In this document: positions 46,181 to 58,821 of the stretch, piece after piece
How positions within the stretch are numbered: the stretch's first letter is position 1
How the letters are laid out: the number at the start of each line of letters is the position of its first letter
Origin: Erigeron canadensis
Lineage: Eukaryota; Streptophyta; Magnoliopsida; Asterales; Asteraceae
Assembly: GCF_010389155.1 (NCBI RefSeq)
Contig: NC_057766.1
Span: forward strand, 24,437,516 to 24,501,515
DNA length: 64,000 nucleotides
Direction of reading: 5' to 3'
Made by a program: the position numbers and the translations under genes
The notes under the pieces: model-generated
Database searches by the model: none
Told to the model about the DNA's origin: nothing
Seen by the model: only the letters and a program-made list of their open reading frames with translations

Positions 46181-48977
46181 ATGGCTATCACACATGTTTT
46201 GTTACAATCCAATTTCAATTCCAACATCCAACAATGGTTTCCAACAAATTGGTCTTATGATAATGGCCATCTTTCAAGGATCAATTACTCTTGTCGTTAC
46301 AATGTCGTCGTTACTGCCTCCCTTCCTCGAACAAGGATGAAATGTGTCGCGATGAATCATCATAAGACGTTGGACGTAGAAAATGATAGCGCGTTAAGAA
46401 ACATTGATACCGGATGTGATATAAATGAAGATTTTTGGAGATCAGTAGAGGATTTTTTCAAGGCATTACAAAAACCAGTAATAACTGGGGTCATGATTTT
46501 ATTAAGTTTGATATTTTGTTTTGATCAGCAACGTGACGCGTTGGCTGCTACTGGTGGACGAATGGGTGGGAGGTCATTTTCATCTTCTAGTAGTTCTGGG
46601 AGTAGCTCGAGATCCTCGTCTTCTTCTTCTTCTTCTTCTAGAAGTTATAGCAGCCCGAGTTCCTCTTCGTCTAGCAGTACCAGGTCCAGCAGCCCAAAGT
46701 CGTCGGCTTCTGAAAGTTATAATGCCCCAAGTTCCTCTTCGTCTAGTAGTTATAGCAGTACCAAGAGCAGCAGTCCAAAATCATCTTATTCTGATGAAAG
46801 TTATAGCAGACCAAGATCCTATTCGTCTAGAAGTTATAGCAGCCCAAAATCGTCTAATTCTGTCAATTATAACACTCAGGTCGGAACTGTACCATCCGAG
46901 AAAGCAAAAAAACTTGAACGGAAGGATGTTTTTTGGATAGTCACGGTCGTTTCCATTATTTGTTTGATTGTCTACTTGGGTACCCGTCCTGATTCTGTTC
47001 AAGATACTGCGAAATCAAGTGTTATCAAACTACAGGTATTTAGCTTTATCAAGAATTGTTGTGGTTTTCATACAAATCGTAAATGGTGTTGCCATAATCT
47101 ATGTTTCGTATTAAGGTTTTGGATTTCAGGTTAGTTGCTCTCTTACTGCTTTTACATAACAAGTATGTTTACCGTTTACATGTTTGGTTATGCTGAACAA
47201 AGTTTGAAAGTTGGATACACAAAATAGAAACATGAAAAGTTGAATAAATACTATAGATTTTGGGCTTTATTTGGATACATTTGTAAGCACTTAGTATAGA
47301 TAAAATATGTAAGTCATTTGCAAGTCCTTATAAGTTTGTCAGTGTTACAAATGGTAAATGGGTAAACCTTGTATTTTAACCACTTCTTGATAGCCATTTG
47401 CGGCGACTACTAATCTTCTATTTTTCAAGGTTGGATTGCTGGGTACGGCTAGATCACTGCAAAAAGATCTGGATAAGATTGCTGAAACAGCTGATACCTC
47501 CAACCCAAAGGGCTTGAGCAATATATTAAAAGGTAACAACGTTCGCGATAATGATATGTATAGCAACTATTATCAATATATCATATCATTAGTTTGTTTG
47601 CTGCAAAGCTAACAATGAAATATACTGTATTTTTGAATATTTCTATATGGCTCACCTTTAGGCTTTAGCAATCACTGTCCAATGCTAATTTAGTTTGTTT
47701 GTGACTTGTGAGTGCATATATACAAACAAACATGTGTGGGGGTTAAAAATCTACTGATTGATGTTATATTTTGTTCTGTTTGGGTTGCAGAGACAACAGC
47801 CGCTCTACTACGGCATTCTGGTTATTGCATCTCTAGTTATTCTTCTGTAAGTCACTAGGCTAATTCTTTCATCCTTTCAAGTTATCGAGTTATTCAACTT
47901 GTAGATAAATAAGGTCTTGGTATGTGATAAAAACATATATTTATTGTTCTGTCTCAATGCAAGTGTTCAGTTTCTTTATAGAAAAATGAACATTCCTTTA
48001 TAGAAAAAAGTGTGTATGTATTGTGAGAAGATTCATCCTGTAAGTCTAAAAGTTGATATATTAATTTGGTGTAGGTGGATGTGAAGAGGGGTGCAACGGA
48101 AAGTGAGAAAAGATTTAATCAACTTTCTATTGAAGAGAGGAATAAGTTTGACAAGGAAACTCTGGTCAATGTCGACAACATTAAAAAGCAAACTGTATCA
48201 AGTTCGACATCTAATGAGGCCTGTAGCGAGTACATTGTGGTGAGTACTTTGATACAATTCCATACAGATGTTCCATTCTCTTATGGTTCTTTTCATTAAT
48301 TCCCAAAGTGAAGGCTTATTTTCATTCTGTTTTATGCATAATGATTAGTGCTCTTTGTATTTCGGGAGAGGTGGCAAAATGGATGGTTTATTTGGGTTGG
48401 ATAATGGCCCTGGACAGATTAGTTTTTATGGATTTATGTGTCAAGTTGTGTTGCACCAAGACACTTAGTTCTTTTTTTCCACTCAAATCTGAAGTATTTG
48501 ATTAATTCAGGTTGAATATATGATTTAGGAGATTTTATATATTGAATTAAACTTTGGGTGATGTTTAGCTACTTAATTTGTCTCTGTTGATTATGGGCGT
48601 TTGAATGTGAATTGATATTAAGTTTCAAAATTAGTCCTGTTGTATAATGTTACTTGCCTAACATATTTTTGCTGGTTAAAGGTGACGATCATCGTGGCAG
48701 CTAAAGGCATACTGTACTTACCACCCATCAAAAGTGATGCAGAATTGAAAAAAGCTTTACAAAAGCTAGCCTCTATTTCTTCAAGCAATATTATGGTGAG
48801 ATTGCACTTTTTATTTAGTTCAGAAGGCGAAAACCATCATCATGCTTGTGTCTCATTGCCTACTGTTTGATTATCAATTTTCAGGCAGCCGAGGTGTTAT
48901 GGACCCCACAAGAGGAAAATGATTGTCTTACAGAGAAAGAAATGCTTGAAGATTATCCGCAGCTACGACCTTTGTAG
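46181..48977 (+). CDS. DUF1517 protein, FLAP1-like, type I copy F (intact)
   Basis: Six exons: 46181-47035, 47430-47532, 47791-47846, 48075-48239, 48682-48795 and 48885-48977, in frame for 461 residues, the longest copy. The N-terminus (MAITHVLLQ...) lacks acidic residues until Asp27 and resembles a transit peptide. The segment KPVITGVMILLSLIFCF (about 98-114) is the first membrane helix, followed by LAATGGRMGGRSF (121-133), a Ser-rich linker of about 100 residues with SSSPKSS and SYSSP repeats, a second membrane helix (about 249-266) and the DUF1517 domain with RHSGYCISSYSS, EKRFNQLSIEERNKFDKETL and LLEDYPQLRPL-type ending (here MLEDYPQLRPL). The linker is more than twice that of copy A and contains Arg and Lys between Ser runs. 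Chloroplast membrane role inferred from FLAP1. No frame or splice defect. Confidence 0.88.
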
Positions 48978-49884
48978 GTAAGTTGTGATGATACTCTGTA
49001 CATACTTTATAACCAACAAACATATGCAGAAAACTGTATCCCCCTTTTATTAATATTCTATAAGATGGGTGTACGTATGTAATTGAATGCATGAACTTAG
49101 CTCACTTTGTGTTTTTCTTGTGGCATTGTAATTGTCAGGATGATTGAAGGATATAGTTAACATTGATGATCTCATGATCTTCCATTCTTTGGGACATTTG
49201 GAGAATCTATAGTCTTTATTGAATGTACGGAGGATTTGTTTCTATAAACGTATCGTTTGTTATGTTATTGTGGTGTTACACCTTTCACTTAATTGGCACC
49301 CCCTTCCGTTGTGCGAGCAGGTATAATACATTTGGATCCCTTACAAGAATACAACGTATTCATTAGAGATGTTGTTAGCTTGTACTCAGTAATTACATTT
49401 GATACTGTGATGGCATTCAATCCGTATTCACTATATGCAGCATCCCGAATGAACCAAAAGTGATTGAATTAGCTTATTAAGTATTTGACTAATTGCTGAA
49501 CCCAGCACCAACATTTCCGGGTATACTTATTTTGCAAAATATTTTGGGCAAAAACTTGTTTTACAGCCCGTTTTGGGGGGAAAAAAAAATCAACCATCTG
49601 TATGCACTTTTTACGCCATCACTATCGGCCATTATCTACAACCAAAAGATTTATTTTTGGGCCAAGACCCTCATATGAGGTTTTACCTCAATGATCAAAA
49701 GACTGATTTAAAATGAATAAACAATAACAATAATCAATCTATAGATATAAATACATACATATTGATAGTATTTTGTATCCTTAATTAATGGAAAGCCGGC
49801 CTTTTAGGTACACATAATATACGCATATTAATAAACGTTTTAAAGAACTACTCCGTATTAATTAGTTAATTTTCCCATTTCATA
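48978..49884. other. intergenic between F and G
   Basis: 3' flank of F, then AT-rich sequence. A block near 49495-49590 (CAGCACCAACATTTCCGGGT, TTTTGCAAAATATTTTGGG) resembles one in intron 1 of copy A near 8560-8640, so it is a shared repeat remnant. No gene recognised. Confidence 0.4.
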
Positions 49885-50011
49885 TCTTGACCACCAAGCT
49901 ACCCCATATACAATAATAAATCAAATTCCTCCAAAAATGATCATATATCATAGTTAAATGTATGAAACACACACACACAAAAAAAACATAATATATTCTC
50001 TAATAATAATA
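49885..50011 (+). promoter_or_regulatory. conserved 5' flank of type II copy G
   Basis: Shares CATATCTTGACCACCAAGC, ATATACAAT and the TCTAATAATAATAATG start context with the other type II copies. Confidence 0.55.
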
Positions 50012-53000
50012 ATGGCTATCAGACTTCGGTCTTTAGCTATCAAATTAACATATCTGCAGGCTACAGCAGCAGCCCATAATTTCACAAGGAGTACTTTTTC
50101 TACTTACTCTTGCTACAATAATGTCATCAAAGCTTCCACGAAACCCAGGATAAATTCTAGCTTTATTACTAAGTTTTTGCGGTATGATCAAACAAGGAAG
50201 TACTCTTGCTACAATGTCATTAGAGAGTCCCTTGAATCAGGAATGAATAGTTTGGTCATGACTAAAGACGGCAAAAAGAGTAGTAGTTATTGATGATCAA
50301 GATTTGGAAAAAGCTATTGCTACTTATACGAGTGATGCATGGATATCAATGGCAAACCTTTTGAACAAGTATCAAATAAAAGTACTCTTAAATGATGAGG
50401 TGATTGTATTCGATTTTCCAATATTCTTGTATGATCATTGTAATGTCGGCCGTCTTGCGTTTGATTCTAGTGGCTGATCAATGGGTGGGTGTGATTTTTC
50501 TTCTTCAAGCTCTAGTTTAAGTACTTCATCTGACGGAGGATATTCAGATCATAGTAATGGCCCTAATAGAAGAGGGGACGACGGCGACGATGGAGCTACT
50601 TATATAATCATTCTGATAGTATTATCGCTTATATTGGATTGGCTAATTACTCCTAAATACAGTGTTATCAAGCTTCAGGTGTATTCTGCTCTTTTTTGCT
50701 TTTAAGAATTCTTAAAAATTTCATATTATGCCATAAGCTATTTAATACATATATTTGTTTCGGGGGGTTGTTTTATCCCGGTGATATGGCTGAATATCAT
50801 CTCAACTAATTATCATACATGCCCAAAGCAACAAACCCAAAAAGAAGTTAGATAATCGCAAGCTAAATGAAAACTCACAGAGGTAACTGACTACCTCAAC
50901 CCATAGACCTATCTAGCCTCTAACAAATAAAAACTAGACTAATTAAGAACAAAAGCTATACTATAAGTGCCTTAGGTAAGTTTCAAACAGGACCTGCTTG
51001 ATCCACCCTCGTTGTCTTTCTGAATTTGAATGTCATTAACTTTCGGCAAATCTTTTCAAACACAGCCGCTACCATCTGATCAACCGACCTCTTCATTTGT
51101 TTGAAAAGTCTTGCAATTCTAAGAAAGAAAGAAAGAAACTGCTCAGTGCCGCCTTTCGCGGGTTTTCACCCTAATACCTCGACGCCTCGTCGGTGTATGA
51201 GGGGGCAGACCTTACCTCTAGTATTCCTCTACCTAAGTAGAGAGATTGTTTCCATTTTCTACCTAAATAATAGAAAAGGCCCTCCAACCTTTGCATGGGA
51301 TGAGGATCGAACCCAAAACCTCTATCTGATCCAACCTTTGCATGGTGTCTTCATTTCTATCTTGCCAAATGAAATAGCCCTCGTGTGATTTCAGGTTTCT
51401 GTTACCCAGAGATACTTACAACTTACAGTTGTCACCAGTTATAACCAACCATAAGAAGAGAAGTAATTTGATGCATGCATAATGTCATACAATAAACATC
51501 ATGAATTGTGTACTTATCTGTACACTCAAACTGATACCATTTGAGGTAACTATTAGCCTTTTTTCTATCGATATCAAGGTCGGATTATCAGGTACAACTA
51601 GATCACTGCAAAAGGATCTCAACACAATTTGTAAGAAAGCTGATACCTCCGGAGAAGAAGGCTACAGATATATATTACAAGGTAATTAATAAATTTAGCA
51701 AGATGTGCTATGAAAATGAGCAGTTTTCATCTAATTATCAACTTCTTTTCTACACTATGCTAACCTTAGAAAAATAAGAGTATTTAGAGTGTCTTGTGTC
51801 ACTAAAAAAATATACTAGTTAGCTCCATATGCAGAGGTAAAGCTTTCTATCTTTAGTATATACATTCAATCCATATAATCTTCTGCTCAATGTTTTGATT
51901 TGGTTGCAGAGACAGCAGCAGCTCTAATTCGGAATCCTGATGATGGTATAACGTGTTGTTCCTCTGTAAGTCATGAGGCCAAATTCTTTATAAAGTCGAA
52001 TAAAATGTTGGATATTTGACTTTAAAGCAAATATTTGATTTATTGTGTTATTGAAGAACCTAACATTTGCATTTTAGATAAATCATACATGATGTCATTG
52101 ATGTGAGGCTTAGTCAGAACATTAAAAAGGTTGATTTTTTGTTTCAATTATCTTGTGCAGGTAGATGTTAATAGGGGCATAGAGAAAAGTGAGAGAGTAT
52201 ATCGTCGGTGTATTATGAAAGAAAGGCGTAAATTTGATGAGCTTACTCTAGTCAATGTGAACAACATCAAAAAGAAAAAGGCTACAAGCGGAAGATCTAA
52301 TGGGTTTGGCAGCGAGAATATTGTGGTTAGTACTTTTACTACCATTACCAAATACGGGCATATATGTTTATTTCTCTTTTTGTTTCTTATTTTCATTTAA
52401 ATTGTTCGAATGTATATGTCCATCTTTCCATTCCGTCTATTTCTTGATAAAGTACTTCTCTTGATATTTGTAGAGTCAAAATGGGTGGGTTGGGTACTGC
52501 GTCAAAACAGGTAAGGTCTAAACAGAACGTGAAACTGTCTTTGTCCAAATTTTTACTGTTATATATAGAAAAGTAGTATGTTGATCTCTGTTGATTGTTC
52601 TTTTTTTTCATTAATGATTTGAAAGGTTTTATACAGTGGACAACTCTCGACCTATTTTCACCCTTCTGGCCCATATCCATTTTGGCTACATGTTTTTATG
52701 AAGCATACTCTTTGACATGTTACAATAAAGCATACCGAAAGAAATCCGTTCATTACTAAATGGTTTGACTATTTGAGGCTCGCACCTGTAATATATAGCA
52801 TAGAATAGAATTCTCCAATTTGCATCTTGGTAAGGCCTGCTAAACTTGTCTTATATATATCATTCCTGCATAAAATGAATATTATCTGATTGAAGGTTAC
52901 GATTAACGTGTGTGCTACTGGGATACATAGTCTACCGCCCATTAAAAACAGAGAAGATTTCAAGAAAGCTTTGGAAATGCTGGCATCTATTCCTGACAAA

Positions 53001-53240
53001 ATCAAGGTGAGAATCACCTACACATGTGCACTTGTTCTCTGTCCTATAAGTCATGATTCATTCTCGTGTTACTATGCTAACTGTTTGATCATTCTACAGG
53101 GCGTCGAGGTGTTATGGACACCACAAATGAAAGTCGATATTCTTACAAAGGAAGAAATGAGTAAAAAGTATCCAGAATTGCAGCCTTTTGATGAAACTGT
53201 TGAGAAAATTGTCCACATTGGCTCTATGAACAAATACTAA
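50012..53240 (+). pseudogene. DUF1517 type II copy G, pseudogene
   Basis: Exon 1 (50012-50678) starts MAIRLRSLAIKL but loses frame after KKSSSY, where TGATGA follows because an indel removed the match to SIVDDQ of copy H. Further on, the GGTGGATCA of the Gly-rich motif has become GGCTGATCA, a second in-frame stop in the original frame. Exons 2-6 (51579-51681, 51910-51965, 52161-52325, 52896-53006, 53100-53240) are open and of normal size; exon 6 is longer than in other copies because the usual stop is shifted, giving the end HIGSMNKY. Intron 1 carries about 640 bp not present in copies C and H. The two defects in exon 1 make a full-length product impossible. Confidence 0.9.
51100..51395 (-). 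mobile_element. SINE-like insertion in intron 1 of copy G
   Basis: On the minus strand there is a pol III B-box-like GGTTCGATCC followed by unique sequence and a (TTTC)n stretch near 51120. Flanks of the same intron in C and H lack this region, so it is inserted sequence. The ends and target duplication are not clear. Confidence 0.3.
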
Positions 53241-53889
53241 ACTATAGTTCCCAATATTTTTTTAATTACTCGTATATTTTACACTCCTATATGTGATTTC
53301 AAATATCACTTTGAAATGATTTTTGGCCATTTTTGCTTTTGTATGGTGTGCTTAGTATCACCAACTAAGGATTAAAAGCATTACTTGCATGCTTTTCCAT
53401 ATTTTCATTATCAGACATTAGAATGTGTCTTGAATTTTACACCAACAAAACCATTTTGTAGAAGACCATGTCATAATATTGACAAATGACAAAGTATGTG
53501 TAGCGTCTAATTAAGTAAACTTAAGGAACAAAAGTCACAATATATTTTTTAAAATAATGTCGTGCATAAAAAGTCATTGTACTTTTTGTTTTTTTACCTT
53601 TTAAAAAAGAACATATTATCAATTTCGATACAAAAAAAAAAAAAAACAAAAGAGATGAATATCATCTGTATGACATTCCTTAATTTTTTTATTTTAAACT
53701 TATCAATAACATTAATTAGTTACGAGTATTTCGATAAAAATTCAAAGTCTCAAAATCTTACGGAGTAAAACATATGACTGAATTTTAGGATTATTCACTG
53801 ATTCATTTTTTGGCATTACATATTTACATATGGCATGAAAATAAATTTTCAAAACTATTAGTAATTAATTAGTCGATTTTCCCATTTTA
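53241..53889. other. intergenic between G and H
   Basis: 3' flank of G with CTTTTGTATGGTGTGCTTA and GCATGCTTTT blocks shared with the 3' flank of H. About 53434-53560 is a diverged relative of the tRNA-Tyr segment duplications (ATTTTACACCAACAAAACCA, GTCACAATATATTTTTTA) but has no tRNA. Confidence 0.5.
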
Positions 53890-54015
53890 TATCTTGAGCA
53901 CCAAGCCACCCCATATACAATCATCAATCAAATTCCTCCACATATGATCATATATCATACTTAATTGTATGAAACACACAAAAAAACATATAATATTTTC
54001 TCTAATAATTTAATA
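53890..54015 (+). promoter_or_regulatory. conserved 5' flank of type II copy H
   Basis: Shares TATCTTGAGCACCAAGCCAC and CCATATACAATCATCAATC with the other type II flanks. An in-frame ATG at 53965 lies in this conserved flank and is not the likely start. Confidence 0.55.
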
Positions 54016-54746
54016 ATGGCCTTCAGACTTCGGTCTTTAGCGATCAAATTAACATCATCTGCAGCAGCAGCCCACAAATTCACAAGGAGTACTATTACTA
54101 CTTACTCTTGCTACAATAATGTCATCAAAGCTTCCCTGAAACCCGGCATAAATAGCAGCTTCGTTACGAATTATTCCAAGTTTTCGCCATATAATCACGC
54201 AAGGAACTACTCTTGCTACAATGTCATTAGAGATTCCATCGAATCGGGAATAAATAGTTTGGCTGTCACTAAAGGCGGTGAAAAGAGTACTAGTAGCATT
54301 GTTGATGACCAAGAATTAAAAAAAGTTATTGCTACCTATACAAGTGATGCATGGATATCAATGAAAAACCTTTTAAACAAGTATAATCAAACACAAATTT
54401 TCTTAAATAACAATGGGGCGGCTGTATTTGATTTTTCATTCTTGTATGATCATGATCATGTCGGCCGTCTTGCGTTTGCTTCTAGTGGTGGATCAATGGG
54501 TGGGAGTGATTTTTCTTCTTCTAGCTCTAGTTTAAGTACTTCATCTGGCAGAGGATATTATAGTTCTTATAGTAGTGGCTCTAATAGGAGAGGGAACCAC
54601 GACGACGCTGGAATTGCTTTGATCTTCTGTATAACAATGCTTATCTTTATATTGTGTGTGATTGCCATGCTAAATACTCCTAGATACAGTACTATCAAGC
54701 TTCAGGTATATATTCTGCTCTTTCTTGCTTTTAAGAATTTTTACAA

Positions 54747-54778
<32 letters not shown>

Positions 54779-56826
54779 CAGGGTAAGGTTCATATGAGAA
54801 CCAATTGTATATGGATATAGGTAATGTTAAGTATAACTTGATCTGTTTATATGTGAAAAAATTTGTTCACATTTACGATTCACATATAAACATTTATTTA
54901 TTTAATATAAAGGTTCTCAAGGTTCTTCAAACTAAAATGGTCCTCAAATGTTATATTATAATAGGTTCTTAGTCTGGACATTACTTTGGCTTTGTAGTGT
55001 TCCTTACATTAACATAGACAGGAATATTAGTAGGCAGTGTAACATAGGATGTATTGTACTTGTGAAATTTTAAAGTGATCTGCTTGACATCCAACTAACG
55101 TACGCTCTATCTCATAAGTTGTTCTTTTAGTAACAAGACCAAATATTTTCTTACACTACAACTTTTCTGGGCACTCAAACTGATACCATTTGTGTATCTA
55201 TCAAGGTCGGATTATCAGGTACAGCTAGATCACTGCAAAAGGATCTCAACTCGATTTGTAAGACAGCTGATACCTCCGGAGAAGCTGGCTACAGATATAT
55301 ATTAGAAGGTAATTAATGAATTTAGCAAGATGTGCTATGAATATTGGCCGTTTTCATATAACTATGAACTTCTTTTTCACTATGCAAACCTTAGATATAT
55401 AACAGTATTTAGTTTTATCTTTAGTTGTTGCGTACAATTCATATAGTCTTCTGCTCCATTTATTAATTGACTTTGATTTGATTGCAGAGATAGTAGCAGC
55501 TCTAATTCGAAATCCTGATTTTTGCATAACGTGTTGTTCCTCTGTAAGTCACGAGGCCAAATTCTTTAGAGAGTCGAGTAAAATGTTGGACATTTGACTT
55601 AAAAGCAAATATTTGATTAGTTGTGTTATGAAAGAAAAGAATATTTGCATTTTATATCAATCATACATGATGTCATTGATCAATCATAACATTAAAAAGG
55701 TCGATTTTTTGGTTCAATTATCTTGTGCAGGTAGATGTGAATACGAATATAGCAGAAAGTGAGAAAGTATATCGTCAGAATTTTATTGAAGAAAGGAGTA
55801 AAATTGACGAGCTTACTCTAGTCAATGTGAACAATATTAAAAAGAAAAAGGCAACAAGCGGAAGAACTGATGGGTTTGGCAGCGAGTTTATTGTGGTTAG
55901 TACCTTTACTATGATCGCCATATACGGACATATGATATGTTTATATTGCTTTTTGTTTCTTATTCATTTGTCCCATTTCTTTCCATTCTGTTCATTAACT
56001 GATGAAGTACTTTCTTTTGATATATGTAGAGTCAAAATGGGTGGGTTGGGTACGGTGTCAAAACAGGTATAGTCTAAACAGAACATGGAACCCCCTTTGT
56101 CCAAATTTCTATTACTTACATATATATAAGTATGTTGATCATGGTTGATAGTTCTTATAACAATAGAGTTTCTTTTTTCATTAATTATAAAATGGATAAC
56201 TTTCGGCCTATTGTCACCATTCTGACCCATATCCACTTTGCCATTTTGGCTAAAAATCTTTATGAAGTATACTTTACAATAAAACATACCAAAACCAATC
56301 CATTCATTGCTAAATGGGTGATGATCCGTATGCTATCAGTTTTTGATCATACACCACCAAACATGTTATACAATGTTGTACTGAATAGTTTGAATCTCTC
56401 ACCTCTAATATATAGCATAGACTTCGATCTCTCATTTGCATCTTGCTATTTTCTGTTAAACTTGTCTTGCATATCATTCCTAGACTAAAACGAATATTAT
56501 CTGATTGAAAGGTTACAATTATCGTGTGTGCTAATGGGGTACATAGCTTACCACCCATTAAAAACAGAGAAGATTTTGAGAAAGCTTTGCAAATGCTGGC
56601 ATCTATTCAAGGGAAAATTAAGGTGAGAGTATGCACTTGTTCTCTACCTTATAAATCATGATTCATTTTTTTGTTATTATGCTATAACTGTTTGATCATT
56701 CTACAGGGCGTCGAGGTGTTATGGACACCGCAGATGAAAGACGATATTCTTACAAAGGAAGAAATGGTTAAAAGTTATCCACTATTGGAGCCTCTTGATG
56801 AAACTGTTGAGAAATGGTTCACATAG
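54016..56826 (+). CDS. DUF1517 protein, type II copy H (only intact type II gene)
   Basis: Six exons: 54016-54705, 55206-55308, 55488-55543, 55731-55895, 56512-56622 and 56707-56826, in frame for 414 residues. The start at MAFRLRSLAIKL is chosen because all four type II copies begin there. The first 72 residues have no Asp or Glu, with Arg at 4 and 6 and Lys at 11, more like a mitochondrial or dual presequence than the Ser/Asn-rich start of type I. A short repeat YSCYNNVIK (30-38) and YSCYNVIR (65-72) lies within it. Where type I has its first membrane helix, H has VFDFSFLYDHDHVGRLAF, which is too polar to span a membrane. GGSMGGSDF (158-166), a short Ser-rich linker and a good membrane helix (about 199-219) follow, then DUF1517. 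The C-terminus ends in a variant tail (EPLDETVEKWFT). Function unknown; location inferred only. Confidence 0.87.
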
Positions 56827-57028
56827 GCTATATGAACATTTTCAAATATTAAGGTTTACAGTCCAATGGGTGATTTTAAACATATTACTTTGAGACAAAT
56901 TTTAGGAATTTTGGCAATTTTTACTTTTGTATGGTGTGCTTAATTAGTAGCACAAGGAAGTAAGTTAAAAGCAGTACTTGCATGCTTTTGAAGGGTTCTT
57001 GTTTGGGATCTGAGTTCATGTAGTCATA

Positions 57029-57106
57029 TAGAAATGATATATAATCAAAAGTAAATTTTATTACTCGTAGAAATGATATATAATCAAAAGTAAATTTTAT
57101 TACTCG
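57029..57106. repeat. perfect 39-bp tandem duplication
   Basis: The unit starting TAGAAATGATATATAATC occurs twice in direct succession at 57029 and 57068 without a mismatch. Confidence 0.95.
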
Positions 57107-57375
57107 TAGAGTCGTAGCATATTTGAAGTCTGACAAAATATAATCCATATTACACAAGCAACTTATTAGTTTATTAACATCTTTAAATGATTAAATTAAC
57201 ATATATGTATATATACCCACGCAATGTGGCGTTAGTCGTGATGGTGACGATGTGGTGATAGAGGACGACTATTGGTGGAGACAATGGAAAGTGGTGTAGA
57301 TAGTTAATGTAAAAGTAATTGATGTAAAGGATTAATGAAAAATATTTTAATATACAAAGAACTAATAGTGTAATT

Positions 57376-58041
57376 TGTTGGGAAAAAAGTGCATTTTTTC
57401 ACCACTTTAGACATCAATAAATATATGGTCGAGTGACATATATCGCGAACCGTTTAGTGGGTTTTGTAGTCTCTGGCCAAGGCTACGTAACAAACTAAGA
57501 TTTGTTCAAATTGAGTTAAAGGTGAATGAGATATCGAGTCTCAAAGTTGTGTGTTTGGTGCATAAGTTGGAGTTGGAAAACCCTTGTCTCACATTGGCGT
57601 GGGATATAAACTTTCACTAGTTTATAAGTGGAAGTTTCTAAGCTATCTTAAGATCTTGTGTTGTGTTTTACTCTGGCTCCTACCCGCGCACGGGGGTGCA
57701 GAAAACGGGTTACTGGGTCATATTCTCTGAACCAATGCCGACACGAATGCAGCTCGGAAAACTGGGGCCCGCGCGGGGCTCCTTTTTTGCTGCGACCGGA
57801 GTTAAACCCGACCCGAGTTAAACCCGACCCGGTTTTTGATTTTGTGTATAAAAGGTGGGACTTGAAACTTTAGACATAAAAAATGGGGTTAAAGGGACAT
57901 GAGAAGTGATATTTGTACCAGAAAATTGATTTATTGATTATGGAATATTGAATTCTTATATAATAGCTAACTCAAAGAGAGTAAATTCTATTTCTTCATT
58001 AGTCTTGTCATCCGCTCATCTAATTTGATACCCTGCTAACA
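57376..58041 (+). mobile_element. possible LTR, Copia-like ends
   Basis: Starts TGTTGGG and ends CTGCTAACA, with a TGTATAAAAGG box near 57845 and a GC-rich stretch before it, an arrangement like an LTR promoter. The flanking 5-mers (TAATT, ATACG) do not match, and no internal region is visible, so either an end is misplaced or the copy is old. The open frame at 57658 lies within it. Confidence 0.4.
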
Positions 58042-58104
58042 ATACGTCTCAGTTACTTCAACACTTTATTTTCTTAAAATTTATTTACATGTAATACACA
58101 TATT

Positions 58105-58669
58105 TACTAATAAACTAAAACAAAATTGAGATGTTCTTGAAACGACACGTGACATAATCTTTCATTGACATGTGTCCTTTTAATTTATTTATTTTTATTT
58201 AAATAGATTTTTCTAATTGTATATAGATTCAATTTTTTTATTAGTGTTAGAAGTAAACTTTAACTCTTAGCGTATATAAATACGACACATAATTATAACC
58301 TTGATTGATCGTTTTCTCATTATAAAAAACTGTCTCTTTTTCTTTCTCAATTCCTCAAATCCTATCACTTTAACATGATGACTCCAAAAATTTGAGCTTA
58401 CTATCTGAAATCACAAGGCTATGTCGTCATCCACTATGCTTACAAGTTTCGATTTTGATTTGATTGTAATAATTCAAGGTAAATCCAAAATTTTAATTTT
58501 TATATGTATCATTACTCATTACCTTTTATTATAACTTAGCTTTGATCGTCAGTTTACTTTAACCACAATTTATTTGATACCCACGAAATATGTATAAGAC
58601 ATATTTGAATTTATTTATAATACAATCTATATAGTTACCGTACATCGTATGGGCATTAAGACTAATACA
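58105..58669. repeat. dispersed repeat R2, copy 2
   Basis: Colinear with 16339-16911 from AATAAACTAAAACAAAATTG to GGGCATTAAGACTA. Confidence 0.7.
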
Positions 58670-58821
58670 TATAATACAACATCGGTCTTATAAACTAACT
58701 AGAAAGATTAATTACTCCTTCGTTTCGGTTTTATAATGTTTAAATTATCGCAACAGCAAATTATTTATCTCTTATATTGAATACATTTACCAAACATAAA
58801 TAACGAACAATAGAAATTTGG

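Noticed and set aside
53965..54015. Upstream start MYETHKK for copy H
   Set aside because: The in-frame ATG lies in the flank conserved among type II copies; the other copies start at MA(I/F)RLRS, and a similar upstream ATG in G also precedes that start.
57658..57873. 71-codon open frame with Arg/Pro-rich sequence
   Set aside because: Falls inside an LTR-like block with a promoter-like box; no domain and no splice support.
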